Shown: positions 12,061 through 23,367 of the stretch, piece after piece
How positions within the stretch are numbered: position 1 is the stretch's first letter
Layout: each line of letters opens with the position of its first letter
Source of the DNA: Lytechinus pictus
Taxonomy: Eukaryota; Echinodermata; Echinoidea; Temnopleuroida; Toxopneustidae
DNA: 64,000 nt
Assembly (NCBI RefSeq): GCF_037042905.1
Contig: NC_087259.1
Coordinates: 20,046,501 to 20,110,500, forward strand
Reading direction: 5' to 3'
The notes under the pieces: model-generated
What the model was told of the DNA's origin: nothing
The model's input: only the letters and a program-made list of their open reading frames with translations
Database searches by the model: none
Translations under genes and position numbers: made by a program

Positions 12061-13740
12061 TGAGTACATTGTCGAATGCAGTTTTTAAGAATTAGTTTAT
12101 TATAATTATGAAAGGCGAATTATAAATGATATCTACTTGACAAGGTGTAATAGACGACATTTTAAGATTTTGACCATTGTTTTCACTTTCCTATTGATCG
12201 ATTCTCCCACACATGGAAATGCTGGACACTGTGGCGTGCAATTCACGCAACATAAATTTATATTGGTACAACATACTACTATACAGGGTATAAATGCAGA
12301 TACACATTGGCAGATAATCATTATAATGTAATATCCATTATTTTTCTTCTTCTTTCGTGTCTATCATTTTAAATATTTCGCCAAAACTTGGCACATCGTA
12401 TAATCTTCCCCTTTGCAGTCATTATAGCCATCAGGTATATTTCTCTACATTAAGACTAAATAGTAAACGTAGTAACCATTCTACTTCTACTACCAAACTT
12501 ATTAGAAAAAAAACATAACTATCATATTTGATTTTCTTTTGTTTCATTTTACTAACCAATATGCTTGCAAACCAGCTTTTAGTATTACACAACATCTATC
12601 TTATTTATCTTTCCTTTGGATTTTCTGATAATCATGAGAATGTACAATATGCTCTGTCATTAACAGAGATTTATGAAATAGAATGAAATATTTCCACACT
12701 TCTTATCACTTAACTTCCAACAACAAATCTTGTGACCAAACACGAGTCATATTATTTTAATGATGGGCATGTCATCTTGCTTAACAGTTTAAATTCATGA
12801 TTTGGGTGACCCATCTGTCATTAATTAGCTATGAACGTGTTTTTTTTTCTTTTGATAATGTCCACAGTGTATTATGTTGAATGATAATGAAATATTCACA
12901 ACCCTTCAAGACGATTCAATAACCAATACCAATTATTCTAGACACGCGTGTATAACAGAAGGCCAACATTAATTCATCCTCATGTGTATCATATTTATAG
13001 CATATTGCATCTAGACCGTTACAATATTATTTTGAAAGCGGTATTCCTAAGAATAGCCTCCCAAATGTATTACCGATGCCATATTTCGTCACCATTACCT
13101 CTTGGTTCCTGAACATTGAGGTTCATGAAAAGGTCCCTGAAAAGGTTCCTGAAAATTGGAAGCTGTTTCTGTTTATTGACAGAGACACATACACACAACA
13201 ATGCATGTGTCTATATGTATATCCAAGTGTTATTAATACACCATGGTGTGAAAAAACACACGTGTTTAATATACTCACTGATTCCCTACAGGTGGCGAAC
13301 AAATAATAACGATGGCGGGAAAATGGGTTGACGCTGTCACTTGTCTGTACGCAAGTAGGAACCGGCTGATGAGCTTAAAATACATAAACCAACCAAGCAA
13401 TTGACAATGCACCGTGATGAATTAGAGCTACAGATATCGACCCGATCTCAAGATATTATACTTGTTTAGAATCTGAGATGTTTAATTAGAGTCCGTGGAT
13501 ACTGAACAAATTAGTAGAGTCCAATCGAGAATAAGCGGTCCAAATATCCTACACCCAGTCTTGACACCCAGCGTAGTCTGATTAAAGCAAATCCGTTAGA
13601 GTCCACTCTGAAATATAACCTGCCGACTGAGTCTAAACCCTTCTCGAGCTCTCATTACCCCCATTAATTCACATTGAGCATGCATGGCTGGTAAAAGCCG
13701 TCAAGTATGAATATCGGATGCATATTCGGTGGGGTGAGCA
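12061..13740. other. Intronic DNA, nothing recognised
   Basis: AT-rich unique sequence. Small frames on both strands at 12133-12331 and 13076-13331 overlap each other and show no family features. Confidence 0.4.
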
Positions 13741-13754
13741 AAGTACTGTATGCG

Positions 13755-13805
13755 CACGGATATTTTGGCGCCTTTTCGCTGCCGAGCGCGGGAAATGTCG
13801 TGGTG
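13755..13805. promoter_or_regulatory. Paired E2F-like sites in a GC island
   Basis: TTTTGGCGCC (about 13763) and GCGCGGGAAA (about 13787, the reverse of TTTCCCGCGC) both match the E2F consensus TTTSSCGC and lie about 24 bases apart. The surrounding 300 bases are richer in GC and CpG than the neighbouring DNA and continue into CGCCAGCTAATATTACCTGTCC and CTCGGCGGCC near 13950-13990. The motif match is direct observation. Promoter or enhancer function is inference, and no first exon was identified. Confidence 0.3.
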
Positions 13806-14520
13806 TAATATACGTTGAGAGAGACAGAGAGATGAAAAATGTAATATCCATATTCCTATAATGATTGGCGTGTGTGTAACGCTTGTTCAAATATTGTGTC
13901 GATATTGTGCCCCCTCAAGTGGCTGTTAGCGGGCTTCAAGAGCTGCGCCAGCTAATATTACCTGTCCACTCTCACTTCCCTCGGCGGCCTATTTAACGAC
14001 GAGTTGAAAATGAGTTTGACACGATTTTTCAGTGTTGTTATTCTTGAATGTGATACTTCACCAAAGTTTGCACATGCACAGACTAAAACATTTTCCTCTC
14101 ACCTGTGCCCCACGTATAATTATATTTTCATAAGTGTCACACATATTTTGTGAATTCATTAGATTGAAGACACACCTTTTCTGATAAGCCTATTAAGACG
14201 AAGACGATTCATGTGCTTCATGAAGATCTCCAGGTTTTAATAAAGGCATTGTGTGTGATGAATATTGAAATGGAGTTTAGACATGTTAAATAAAACGTTA
14301 CCATGGTTCCGTTTTATTTTCTTTATTATCCCTGCATGTTACTTTGGTTTTTATTTATTCATTTTTTTTGGGGGGGGAAGGGGATAGCTATCAAGGTGTC
14401 TATACGATGACCACGCCCGAAACGTTTAATCGTTACCTCTCGGAACCAGATGGTCCCTGTGAAAAGATTATACGAGAATAACCCAATTCAGAAATCCATA
14501 GGACATGCTTACCTGACAAC

Positions 14521-16626
14521 TATACACAACAAAAAAGTAAGTCCCCCTTAAACAAACATCCATAATTTCCAAACCACTGCGCGTTTTTAATATATTTTTA
14601 CATGAGCGTGTAGGTAATTTTATAAGCTTCCCTCTGAGTGAATGTTACGGACGTATTTTATGTCATGCTTCAGTGAGCACCGCCAGAAGACAAAATTGTC
14701 ACTTTTTAAAAGTCACAAGCCAAATTTCATGACTTTGATTCCATTTTATTGGAACTAATTCCACATTCTCATCATGAAAAATCGTCAGAAGGCTTGTAAA
14801 AGGTTCATTTTAAAAGACGATACAACTTTTTTTGCGAAATATCACGGTTGAATAAACAGAAGTCAAAATTTGCTATAATTGGATTTTTTACACAGTTCTA
14901 TCGATAAAACTGATCAAATGTGATGACAGTTATTTTTAGGAAGAGTATCTTCAACAATATTCATCATTTCACGGTTCGATGAACATTCAAAGAAAACAAA
15001 ACATACGATTTTCAAATATCATAGGCAAGTATTGTTTCATTTTGGGAACTGAAATTTTCCTATCAACTGTTTTTCATTATGTTCATGACCAATTAACATG
15101 CTTCAATGATTGCGTTTAATTAAACATTCACGCTTGAATGAACATGTGGAATGTGAATAGCTCTTTTTTGTTATTTGAAAAAATGTAATTTCTAACTATG
15201 GATACCTGTCACAAACCTTCTTGCATAGTTCATTTGATTTTGTTTTTATGAAAATCCTTATGTCTACACTCTTAAAAACGTTGGGCAACATACGGTCCAC
15301 ACAACAATTGGTTAAAACTTTATCAAATTCTGAGTAGCTTTAAACCAATAATGTGTGCTTTTGGTGAAAACTACACAGTATTGGTTGAAAACTACCCAGA
15401 GTTGGATAATGTTTTAACCAATTGTTGTGTGGACCGTATGTTGCCCAACGTTTTTAAGAGTGTAATGCCTTAGTGATCACATAATATTAAAAAATAATGC
15501 AAATGATAAGAAAGTTCAAGGCCTTGGCCCCACTCTATGCCCTATCGAATGTTTATTTTAGTGTGCGCGCCTTTTGCATAGTGTCACTCTGAAGCCATGT
15601 TAAAAGTTTCATTAAAAAATTGTTGGCAGAAGTAACAAAAACCGTCCACAAGACAAACCCTCATTTCACTTTTGTTAAAATTTAGATTTCCTCTCTCATA
15701 GACATTGTGTACACCATGGGTGCTTATGTTTAAGAATAAGTTACCCCTTATTCAATATGGTGGATTTTTTTTTCAAAAGTGTATTTAGTAATGTCATTTG
15801 GCAATAATGTTCATCAACCTGTGGGCAGAATTCTGTGCAAAAATGAAATCGATTTATTTATTTATGGATGAGTGAGCACGCATGAAAGGGAGAAAAGTGG
15901 CATTTTTTATGTCAAAGACTCATTTTGAGGGGCTATAATGTGAATAATGGAGGCAAATCTTAATTGCTGTTGTTTTTATCATCACCATTTTTACCACCAC
16001 ACACTTTCCGAACTTTTTACACTTTCATGGTTAAGCGAGCACACTGGAAAACCCAGAAATATATACTTTTATATTGCATAAATGCATTCTTTTCCTGACA
16101 ATTTCTCAGGATCAGGTGAATTCATGGACAAATCAGTGGTGGATCCAGAATTTGAAAATGGGGAGGGGGGCGAGAAATAGGGGGAGGGGAGCCACTAACG
16201 TTTTCCAACTTTAAAAAGTTATTTGTAAGCTATAGAGGATAATACCATAAACCCCTGTGATGATACGCCGCAAAAAAAATTGTGCCCACTCAACCATGAA
16301 CATATGTTATCAAAATTTTGAGTGGAGTGGTTTCATGATGGATATTAAAACAGCATTAGCACCATAAAATTCACCAACAAACAACCTTCGTCCAACTTTG
16401 TATTTACACAAATCTGAAAAACGACTCTTGTGACTTTCAAAAATGGTCATTTTTAATTCAATCTTTGATTACTCATGCATGACTCATACCGATCGATCTC
16501 ATTTTTCCCTTGGAGTTTTGTAATGAATGAAGGAAACCACCTGAGAAATATTACATCTCACAATTATTCTGTTCAAAAGTTACAGCAATTTGATTTAGGG
16601 GGGACTTACTTTTTTTGTTGTGTATA
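14521..16626. mobile_element. 2.1-kb non-autonomous TIR transposon
   Basis: The ends are inverted: TATACACAACAAAAAAGTAA plus GTCCCCCTTAAA on the left, and its complement with one extra A and one extra C on the right, about 30 bases per arm. TA dinucleotides sit at both edges, as expected for Tc1/mariner-type insertion. No transposase frame exists inside, so the copy is non-autonomous. It carries a second, TA-flanked element at 15267-15462. Confidence 0.8.
15267..15462. mobile_element. 196-bp MITE with ~50-bp perfect TIRs
   Basis: Left end CACTCTTAAAAACGTTGGGC continues through ACATACGGTCCACACAACAA and TTGGTTAAAAC. The right end is the exact reverse complement over about 50 bases. TA flanks both sides. 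The short interior is AT-rich with ACTACACAG/ACTACCCAG repeats. The near-perfect arms indicate recent mobility. It is nested in the 14521-16626 element. Confidence 0.9.
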
Positions 16627-17395
16627 CAATGTTATGCGCTAAAATCTGACCCCGTCCCTTTTTTTCTTGCGTTTAAGCAAGAAATTTGTGCATAAACATC
16701 AGCATGTTCTAATCTGAGGCGATTTTTACTAATGACCGAGGAACTCTGGTTTGTAGTTGTTCAGACGATCACTAGGATTGCTGACAACATCCTGAATCCC
16801 TTCTCAAGATCCATGTTCTTGTGAACCCGTTGGTCAATATTTTCATTAAATTATATATCAAAGGTAAACTTAGCCTATTTCTTTATATGGAGGGCCATTC
16901 ACTATGTACTTTTTTTTCTTTATTTCTCCAGTGAAAACAAATTATCATGCGATACATAATTAATGAGAAAAAGGTAAGTGTGAAATTAATTTTCATTCAT
17001 GAAAATTATCAAATTTCAATATCGATACTGGATGATGAAAATGACATTTATTATTTTATAGAAGCAATGATTATATTTATTACTATAGGAATAAACCTCG
17101 AATACACTTTGTGCTTTTTTCATCGTTTAAAGAAGGGTGATATAGTAAAATATACCAAAAGGGTCAATTAACAATAATATCTCGCTTTTATATGACGCTT
17201 TGATACATCGATACGACCGTCTCCAAGTTTTTTTTTTTATAAATGTATATTTTTTTGAGGAAGTGGGCCTATTGCATTTTAAGCTTAAAATCCATCAAAT
17301 TAATCTAAATCATAGCGAATCGATTGATTGATTGAATTTATTTCCGTTAAAAAACAAATAGCAATGCATATAAAATGATACGTGTGAATTGATAA
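16627..17395. other. AT-rich DNA
   Basis: The frame at 16947-17171 is AT-driven and unrecognised. A segment near 17275-17325 is an imperfect copy of 17505-17560 (GCATTTTAAGCTT, CCATCAAATT). Confidence 0.4.
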
Positions 17396-17401
17396 ATGAA
17401 A

Positions 17402-17733
17402 AAAAACGGGAGGATGGCCCTACTCAGCAGCATCAATCATGGTGCTGCTGGTCTACCGATGACAAAGCATATATGGCATAAATCGCCTAGCAACAAAATG
17501 AATCGCATTTTAAGCTTTAAAACCATCAAATTGATCCAAATTAAAGCAAATCGACGACAAATCATATGGAACAAACGGCCTAGCGACAAAATGCACCGAG
17601 TATATAACCAAAGTGACGTGAATTACAAGCCGAACAGAGCCGCGTTGAATCACTCATTAAGCATTCATGGAAGCGATGCTGACTCCATGATTGAATTAAT
17701 CAATTTTCTTGTTAATCGTGCTGACCGAAGCCA
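17402..17733 (+). CDS. Possible plus-strand exon with internal motif repeat
   Basis: An open frame (ATG at 17396 or 17414) runs to a strong donor, AGCCAG|GTGAGT, at about 17733; the frame itself stops at 17761. The product shows a repeated motif: HIWHKSPSNKMNRI and IIWNKRPSDKMHRV, spaced about 32 residues apart, followed by a hydrophilic segment ending NFLVNRADRSQ. The DNA of this block is itself locally duplicated. It could be the first exon of a small precursor-like protein or a chance frame across a tandem duplication. No signal peptide is visible and no partner exon was found. Family not recognised. Confidence 0.3.
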
Positions 17734-17939
17734 GGTGAGTTATTTTGACGCAATGATTTAAAATACCTTTATCCAAGCTGAATATGAAAGTTACATCATC
17801 TAGGTGTGACTAATACTAATCGAGTCAATATTGATTACTGGAAATGAGGAACAATTTGATAAATCTAAGCGTGGTGGGTGCAGAAATGCATACAAGGCAA
17901 TGATACACAGTTAATCATGAAAAGTTGAAAATGAAATCC

Positions 17940-18065
17940 AAATAATTATAATAGTCAGTTCTTGTACAGCGCAAAACGCCTCTAATGTCTAAGCGCTTCA
18001 AAAAGACTTGGATATTATTACCCCGGCTATAATAGCTTGGCGGCCGCAATTACTTACAGCGCACA
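17940..18065. repeat. SINE/LINE tail-like fragment
   Basis: TTGTACAGCGCAAAACGCC, CTAAGCGCTTCAAAAAGACT and ATTATTACCCCGGCTATAAT resemble the GCGCTATACAAA and CCCCGGCTTAGC tails at 11480 and 5455. Probably the 3' fragment of a retroposon. Confidence 0.4.
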
Positions 18066-18940
18066 CACATTTCAAGGAATAGTTCATTGTTCGAAATAGA
18101 AATCTTAAATAGATCGATGAATTGCGATGAGTTCTCAACTTCCAAATTGAAAATAGAACGATATTGTAAAAAACGTTAACTTTTTCTCAAATTGTGTGTT
18201 GCTTATCTTGCCATAAATCGGGGCCTGCATTAGAAAAATGGAATCAATCCCACCCCAAATAACAATTAGATATGTTTAGCCAATTGGAAGCGACCTTTCG
18301 GGACTTCTATGTCATGTTCCTAATTTATTTATTATATTCAGTTGGGTTTTAACAAAACTTTTCTTTAACCATAGTAACGGGCCTATTTTCACAAAGTGTA
18401 ACGTTATTGCAGATTTAATATCACAAATATTACAAAGGTAATAAATTTACGAAGTCGAGGCTTGACTAAATCGTGTATGAAAAAGTGAAACGATAGCTGT
18501 CATTTATTTACATATGCGAAGTTAAATATCGTTTGTTTTAGATTGACTGAAAGTATTGTCGCGTTGGTTTATAATTTCCGTAAAATAATATGTATAACGA
18601 TTTAAGTTATTGATGTTATTGTGGAAGGAAAGAAATTGATCGATTGCTAGTTAAATTAATTAAACGGCTCGCCGGTGATTTTAACTCACTAACGTATATA
18701 TTTAAAGTATTAAAGTTAATGCTAATCTTTACTCAGCAAACAGACACCCCTCACCAGCGCTATTTTTTTTTGAAAATGCAATTTTTCAAACGAGTTCTTA
18801 ATTGTGATTGCTATCCTGGTAATTAATTAACACAACATCACGAAATGGTTTAAGTACTATCAAGGGAAATCGAAACACGAAACACCAATTATTTTAATCA
18901 TTAGATGCAAGCAATTTGATACTTTTAATGCATTACGTAC
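18066..18940. other. AT-rich DNA without genes
   Basis: Nothing recognised. Confidence 0.4.
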
Positions 18941-19790
18941 ATGTAGAGGAAAGAAGGAAGGGATGAATATGGAGGGAGAGAACAGAAAGAGGATGGAAGA
19001 AAAGAGAGAGGAAGGCATAGAAAGGAGTCAGGGGTAGATAGAGAGGGGAGGGGGATAGAGGGCGAGAGAGGGGTGCAGAGACAGAAAGAGACGAAGGAGT
19101 GAATAGCGAGGGGAAAGGGCAGATAAGAAAAGAGAAAGCCCAGGAGCGGTAAGAAGTATAAGGGAGGGGGTCCGTCTCGACAATGAAAGGATTTCTAATT
19201 GGTTGACAAGAAAAAAAATCTAAAATGAAATCTAATTTAATTAGAGAAACAAGAAAATATGAGAGTGACGATGAAGTAGTAGAAGGGGGAAAAAGGAAAG
19301 TGTGAACGAGATGAGGAGTGATGGGAGATTGGTATAGACATCAAAATAGAGGGCTCTCTTTGACTCCATCATATTCATAAAACTAATATGTATCGTAAAT
19401 GTATACAGAGGCTCGAGGGGCTTACGTGTCAGGACATAACATGTGGAGGTAGAGATTGGGAGAAGAGAAAAGACATGGATGGGGTGGAGAGAGAGGGGCC
19501 TAGAGGTACTAAGAGATGCTAAGAGAGAGAGAGGGAGAGAGAAAGAGAGACGGAGAAAATATCTTGATCTACGGTAGATAGTTATGTAAAGAGTTTTTTA
19601 AAAAGGGGTTGAGAGAGAGGTAGAAGGGATAGAGAAAGAGAGAGAGAGAGAGATGTAGAGGGGGCAAGAGAGATTAAAATGCATGAAATGTGAAAGGAAA
19701 TTGTGAAGATACAGAGGGTGATAAAGAGTGAGAGAAAGAGATAGACAGAGAGAGTCAGAGACATACAGAGAACCATAGACAGAGAGGTTA
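18941..19790. repeat. GA-rich low-complexity region
   Basis: Purine-rich GAGA/GGAAGA tracts at 18950-19170, 19300-19340 and 19490-19770. Minus-strand open frames through it are Leu/Ser-rich artefacts. Confidence 0.85.
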
Positions 19791-20340
19791 ATACTGAAGA
19801 ACAAAAAGCAAGTGCAACAAATTGTGATTAAACGGATAATTCTTAAATTGGACCTAAATCCCCCGACACCAGTCCCGCGGGGAAACTCGGGGAGGACCGT
19901 TAAGAAGAGGAGGTAATGAGAATGGGTGACGGAGCTGAGACGTGCTGGAATACCCACAAGGGAAATCAAAGGAAGGAGGATGATAGGAGAAAGATCAAGA
20001 AGAGGCTGGGGTGGATGAGACAAGGATGAGGATGAGATGAGGTAATGAGGTGAGGATAATTAGACCGTGTTTCCAGCAGGGACTGTTTCACAAAATAAAA
20101 TCTGTTTGTAAAATGCTGAGAGTGGTCGGCCTACAAAAGACCAGACTGCGACAAGCGAAAATGTGTTCCCCAGTCATTTCGATCGCAATAGCTTAAGCTG
20201 AATGTCGAAACGTTAACCAATATTCTTAATGCAATATTACGTTATCAATCTCAGACCTAGTCCTCTGGCATGTCTGGTTACAAATAAAGATGGTAATTAA
20301 GCATGACTGTAAGTCACACTTAACTCTTCGTGAAACACCG

Positions 20341-20531
20341 ACCTGGTGGGTGTTTCATAAAGCTGTTCGTAAGTTAAGAGCGACTTTAAGAACGACTGGT
20401 TATCCTTTCTTGTGGTAAATGGTATGTTCATGGTTCAATGGTATGAGATGATTTAGGGCGTAAGAAATGTTCTCCAGTCGCTCTTAAAGTCGCTCGTACC
20501 TTACGAACAGCTTTATGAAACGGCCCCCAGG
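20341..20531. mobile_element. ~190-bp MITE, GTTTCATAAAGCTGTTCGTA family
   Basis: The left arm has ACCTGGTGGGTGTTTCATAA, AGCTGTTCGTAAG and GCGACTTTAAGAACGACTGG. The right arm is its reverse complement with a few changes (CGAACAGCTTTATGAAACGG, ending CCCCCAGGTA). Related copies lie at 44125-44306 and 35074-35240. The preceding 20070-20335 is probably another, more decayed inverted-repeat element (GGGACTGTTTCACAAA to CTTCGTGAAACACCG). Confidence 0.85.
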
Positions 20532-21365
20532 TAGACGACTTTGAAATATACCACCTCAAAGCTACGGGTCACGCAGGTTGTGAAGTGGGGTGCATTTTGA
20601 ACAATGTACATGATTGTTGGTACAAATGGTGCGATTCAAATGCGACATAGGGAACAATATGAATGGCATTAATGGTGTGAAACAATGATCTTATATGGCA
20701 GTTTAGTGGTGTCCGTGGCATCATGGACCTACTGTGGCATCGATCATGTCGGTAATAGGGAGTTATAGTTAGACGATGAACGACGGGTTTAAGAACAAAG
20801 ACAATGTATTGAAAATGCCCTTCAAATGACAAAGGACAGGGGAAGGTCTTTGTTGAAAATTGGTGAATCAAAACAGGATTTCCGTCCTGGACTCTGGACA
20901 AACAACTTATTTGCAATTTTTCGTCAGCTCCGAAACTCCTGTTCCGGTTAACCAATTTTCGACCATGACCTCCCAGCTGTTCTTTGTCATTAGACGGGCA
21001 CTTTTAATACATGACTGTGTTCTTGAATCAACTTTGCGTCGCGAAGCAAAAACTTTCTAATGTTGAGTTTGAATACAGTGGCACACAAAATGGCGCCTGT
21101 TATGTCATTTCATCTAATCTTCTTTAGATATGAACGTCTAATTGATAGACACTGGGAGGTATATGATAACAGTCGAATTTTGGAGCAGTTTAAAGACAGA
21201 TTCGGGTTCCATCGAGCTATAAGCATGATTAGTTCGTGGTTGTTTAAATTATCGAGTCAGGACAACGACATGTACAGCGGCAATGATGTTTTACATTGGT
21301 TAAACAAACCGTTGACTTTAAGGTTTCGGCGCCCTGCTTTACATGACTGTATACCGGGCAGTCTA
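20532..21365. other. Non-coding DNA with local inverted similarity
   Basis: Frames at 20569-20955 (minus) and 20860-21368 (plus) overlap and are unrecognised. GGTTAACCAATTTTCGACC (20945-20965) is repeated in inverted form near 20855, which makes both frames suspect. Confidence 0.35.
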
Positions 21366-21367
21366 TG

Positions 21368-21425
<58 letters not shown>

Positions 21426-21450
21426 TAATAATAATGATAATAAAAACAAT
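21366..21450. repeat. (ATA)n microsatellite
   Basis: More than 20 near-perfect AAT/ATA units, with GAT interruptions at the distal end. Confidence 0.95.
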
Positions 21451-21507
21451 TCTACTTGATTTTCTTTCTGGCTTCATCTTCTATCTGAGTTCAGTATTTT
21501 TTATTCG

Positions 21508-21665
21508 AGAGAGAGAGAGAGAATGGCGGAGAGATTGATGGATTGGATAAGTGTGGCCAAAGGATAATGAATAGAGGTATATATTATGTATTGAGAGAGA
21601 GAGAGAGAGAGAGAGAGGGAGTCTGAGATGGGGAGACAGTGGGAAGAGAGGAGAGAGATGGGGGA
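21508..21665. repeat. (GA)n microsatellites
   Basis: Two (GA)n runs (about 21509-21522 and 21593-21618) in purine-rich sequence. Confidence 0.9.
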
Positions 21666-22089
21666 TAGTGAGATTTTGAATACGGCGTTTTGGATGTATG
21701 TCTAGATATCAATCAATTTGTCCAATATTTTAGAAATGCAATCGCGTCTTCTTAATTGATGCTGTTTTAATGGAACTGCAAAGGGATCTAGAATAAAGAA
21801 TCGGTCAACTTAAGCAAACATCGCATCATGGTCGTGGGGAAATAAAACTGGAAAGGATTCGTCCGCTTTATCCCTCTATATAACAAACACGCATTACTAA
21901 ATTGCAAGTTCGTTCCGTCCATTAATTTGAGGAGGCGCATAATGGATGCTCAAAAGGAAATCATTCGATTTTATTGCAATCAGGAGTATAAGCTTCTTCC
22001 TCAATTTATACATGACTGGGAGTTGAGTATTAAGTGGGAACATACATGCAATGCAGGTATCTACAAAGCGATTGTGAGCAACAAAATAT

Positions 22090-22182
22090 TTGGATAACTT
22101 TAGATTGGAAATGTTAGATACAGATTATTTGATGATTCATCAAATAATCTGTATCTAACATTTCCAATCTAAAGTTATCCAA
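22090..22182. repeat. Perfect 93-bp palindrome (46-bp arms, 1-bp spacer)
   Basis: The left arm starts TTGGATAACTTTAGATTGGA and ends AGATTATTTGATGA. After a single T the right arm is its exact reverse complement, ending CTAAAGTTATCCAA. There is no mismatch by eye. As DNA it can extrude a cruciform; as RNA it would form a blunt 46-bp stem with essentially no loop, unlike a normal pre-miRNA. It is followed at once by a second inverted repeat. Confidence 0.95.
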
Positions 22183-22183
22183 A

Positions 22184-22252
22184 TTGATGATGAACATGAT
22201 GAACATTAATCTTTTTCAGAAAAAGCTTAATGTTCATCAAGTTCATCATCAA
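22184..22252. repeat. Second, imperfect palindrome next to the first
   Basis: TTGATGATGAAC-GATGAACATTAA-CTTTTT pairs with AAAAAGCTTAATGTTCATC-GTTCATCATCAA, with two small mismatched internal loops. Each arm also contains direct GATGAAC repeats. A (GT)n tract begins directly after it. Confidence 0.9.
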
Positions 22253-23173
22253 GTGTGTGTGGGTGGGTGCGTGAGAGGGTGTGTGCGTGTGTTAGAGAAA
22301 GAGATATGGGAAGAGGTATTTTATTCAAAATGAGAATGCTAATGGGAGAAAAAATTGTACGAACATTTTATGGAAAGCGTTTTACCCCGTGTTTTTTTCA
22401 TCTGCTTTCCATATACCCGTTAGTTGGAAAAAAAAATACTCAAGGTTGCTTTTGTTATTAGTAATCTATATCTTCTCCCAGAAAGTAGGTGACTTGTCAT
22501 CAGTTTAATTGGACGTTTTTGGCCGTTTTTATGATTAATCACGGACTTATGACTGACGTGCATTAACTTGCATTTAAGACAAGCTTATTCATGCAAGTTT
22601 TTTTTAATGCGGGGTTTTAAAATTTTAACCAAAACCTTTAAGGAATTCCAGAATGAATATAAATTATCATTCTAGATATTTTACCTTTAAATTTTAGAAA
22701 AGGCATTGACAATCATTTTCCTCTGCATATCTCCGACTACTGTATCATACATTAAAATTTCAATTTAAAAATAAAATGTGCTATAAGATTGTATGCTGTC
22801 CAATAGGATCATCTTTAATCCATAATTATGTTCCATCGGAGAAGCTTTTTTTAACAGATTGCATATTCATGAGGACGTAGCCTACAACCTTTTCATCGAA
22901 ATGGCTTAAAGACTCTGTAATTTTGTTATGTTATCATCCGTTTTTTGTGTTTTGCTTGTTTAATTTCACTCCATTTCTTCAACCCCCTTGATGAAATACC
23001 AGTTTTTGAACATCGTTCTAAACCCGAGATGGATTAAACAAAAATAATTAGAACAAAGTGCACATTAGTTCACGAGTAATGAAAAGGTACGTAGCGATCA
23101 TCCATGAATATATTTCAAGCAATCAATTTCGGATACTTCAAACCATGAAACAATTATTGCATGCAAGTAATAA
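22253..23173. other. AT-rich DNA
   Basis: Short GT-rich tract at 22253-22300; otherwise nothing recognised. Confidence 0.4.
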
Positions 23174-23367
23174 GAGGGGCCGTGGAACCAGGGGTGCGGG
23201 TGCTTCAATCTCCTCGCCACATATACATACACACACACGCACACACGCACCCGAACACACTTCATCAAACATGTACAAAAACGAAAAATGACTATCTAAT
23301 TGTTTTTAGTCGGATTTCTTTTTTCTTTCATGGTCAGCTTCCCTCCAAAACCGTTCCATGGCCTCTG
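23174..23367. mobile_element. hAT-like MITE, GGGGCCGTGGAA family
   Basis: The left end AGGGGCCGTGGAACC and right end CCGTTCCATGGCCTCT are approximate inverted repeats. Both match the ends of the copy at 57871-58005, and one end recurs at 45531. A (CA)n-rich segment (23225-23255) lies inside. Target duplications were not clear. Confidence 0.6.

Noticed and set aside
20569..21368. Overlapping frames on both strands
   Set aside because: The region contains a local inverted repeat that makes both strands open; no domain features.
22090..22182. microRNA precursor
   Set aside because: Perfect 46-bp stem with essentially no loop or bulge is unlike animal pre-miRNAs; small-RNA data would be needed.
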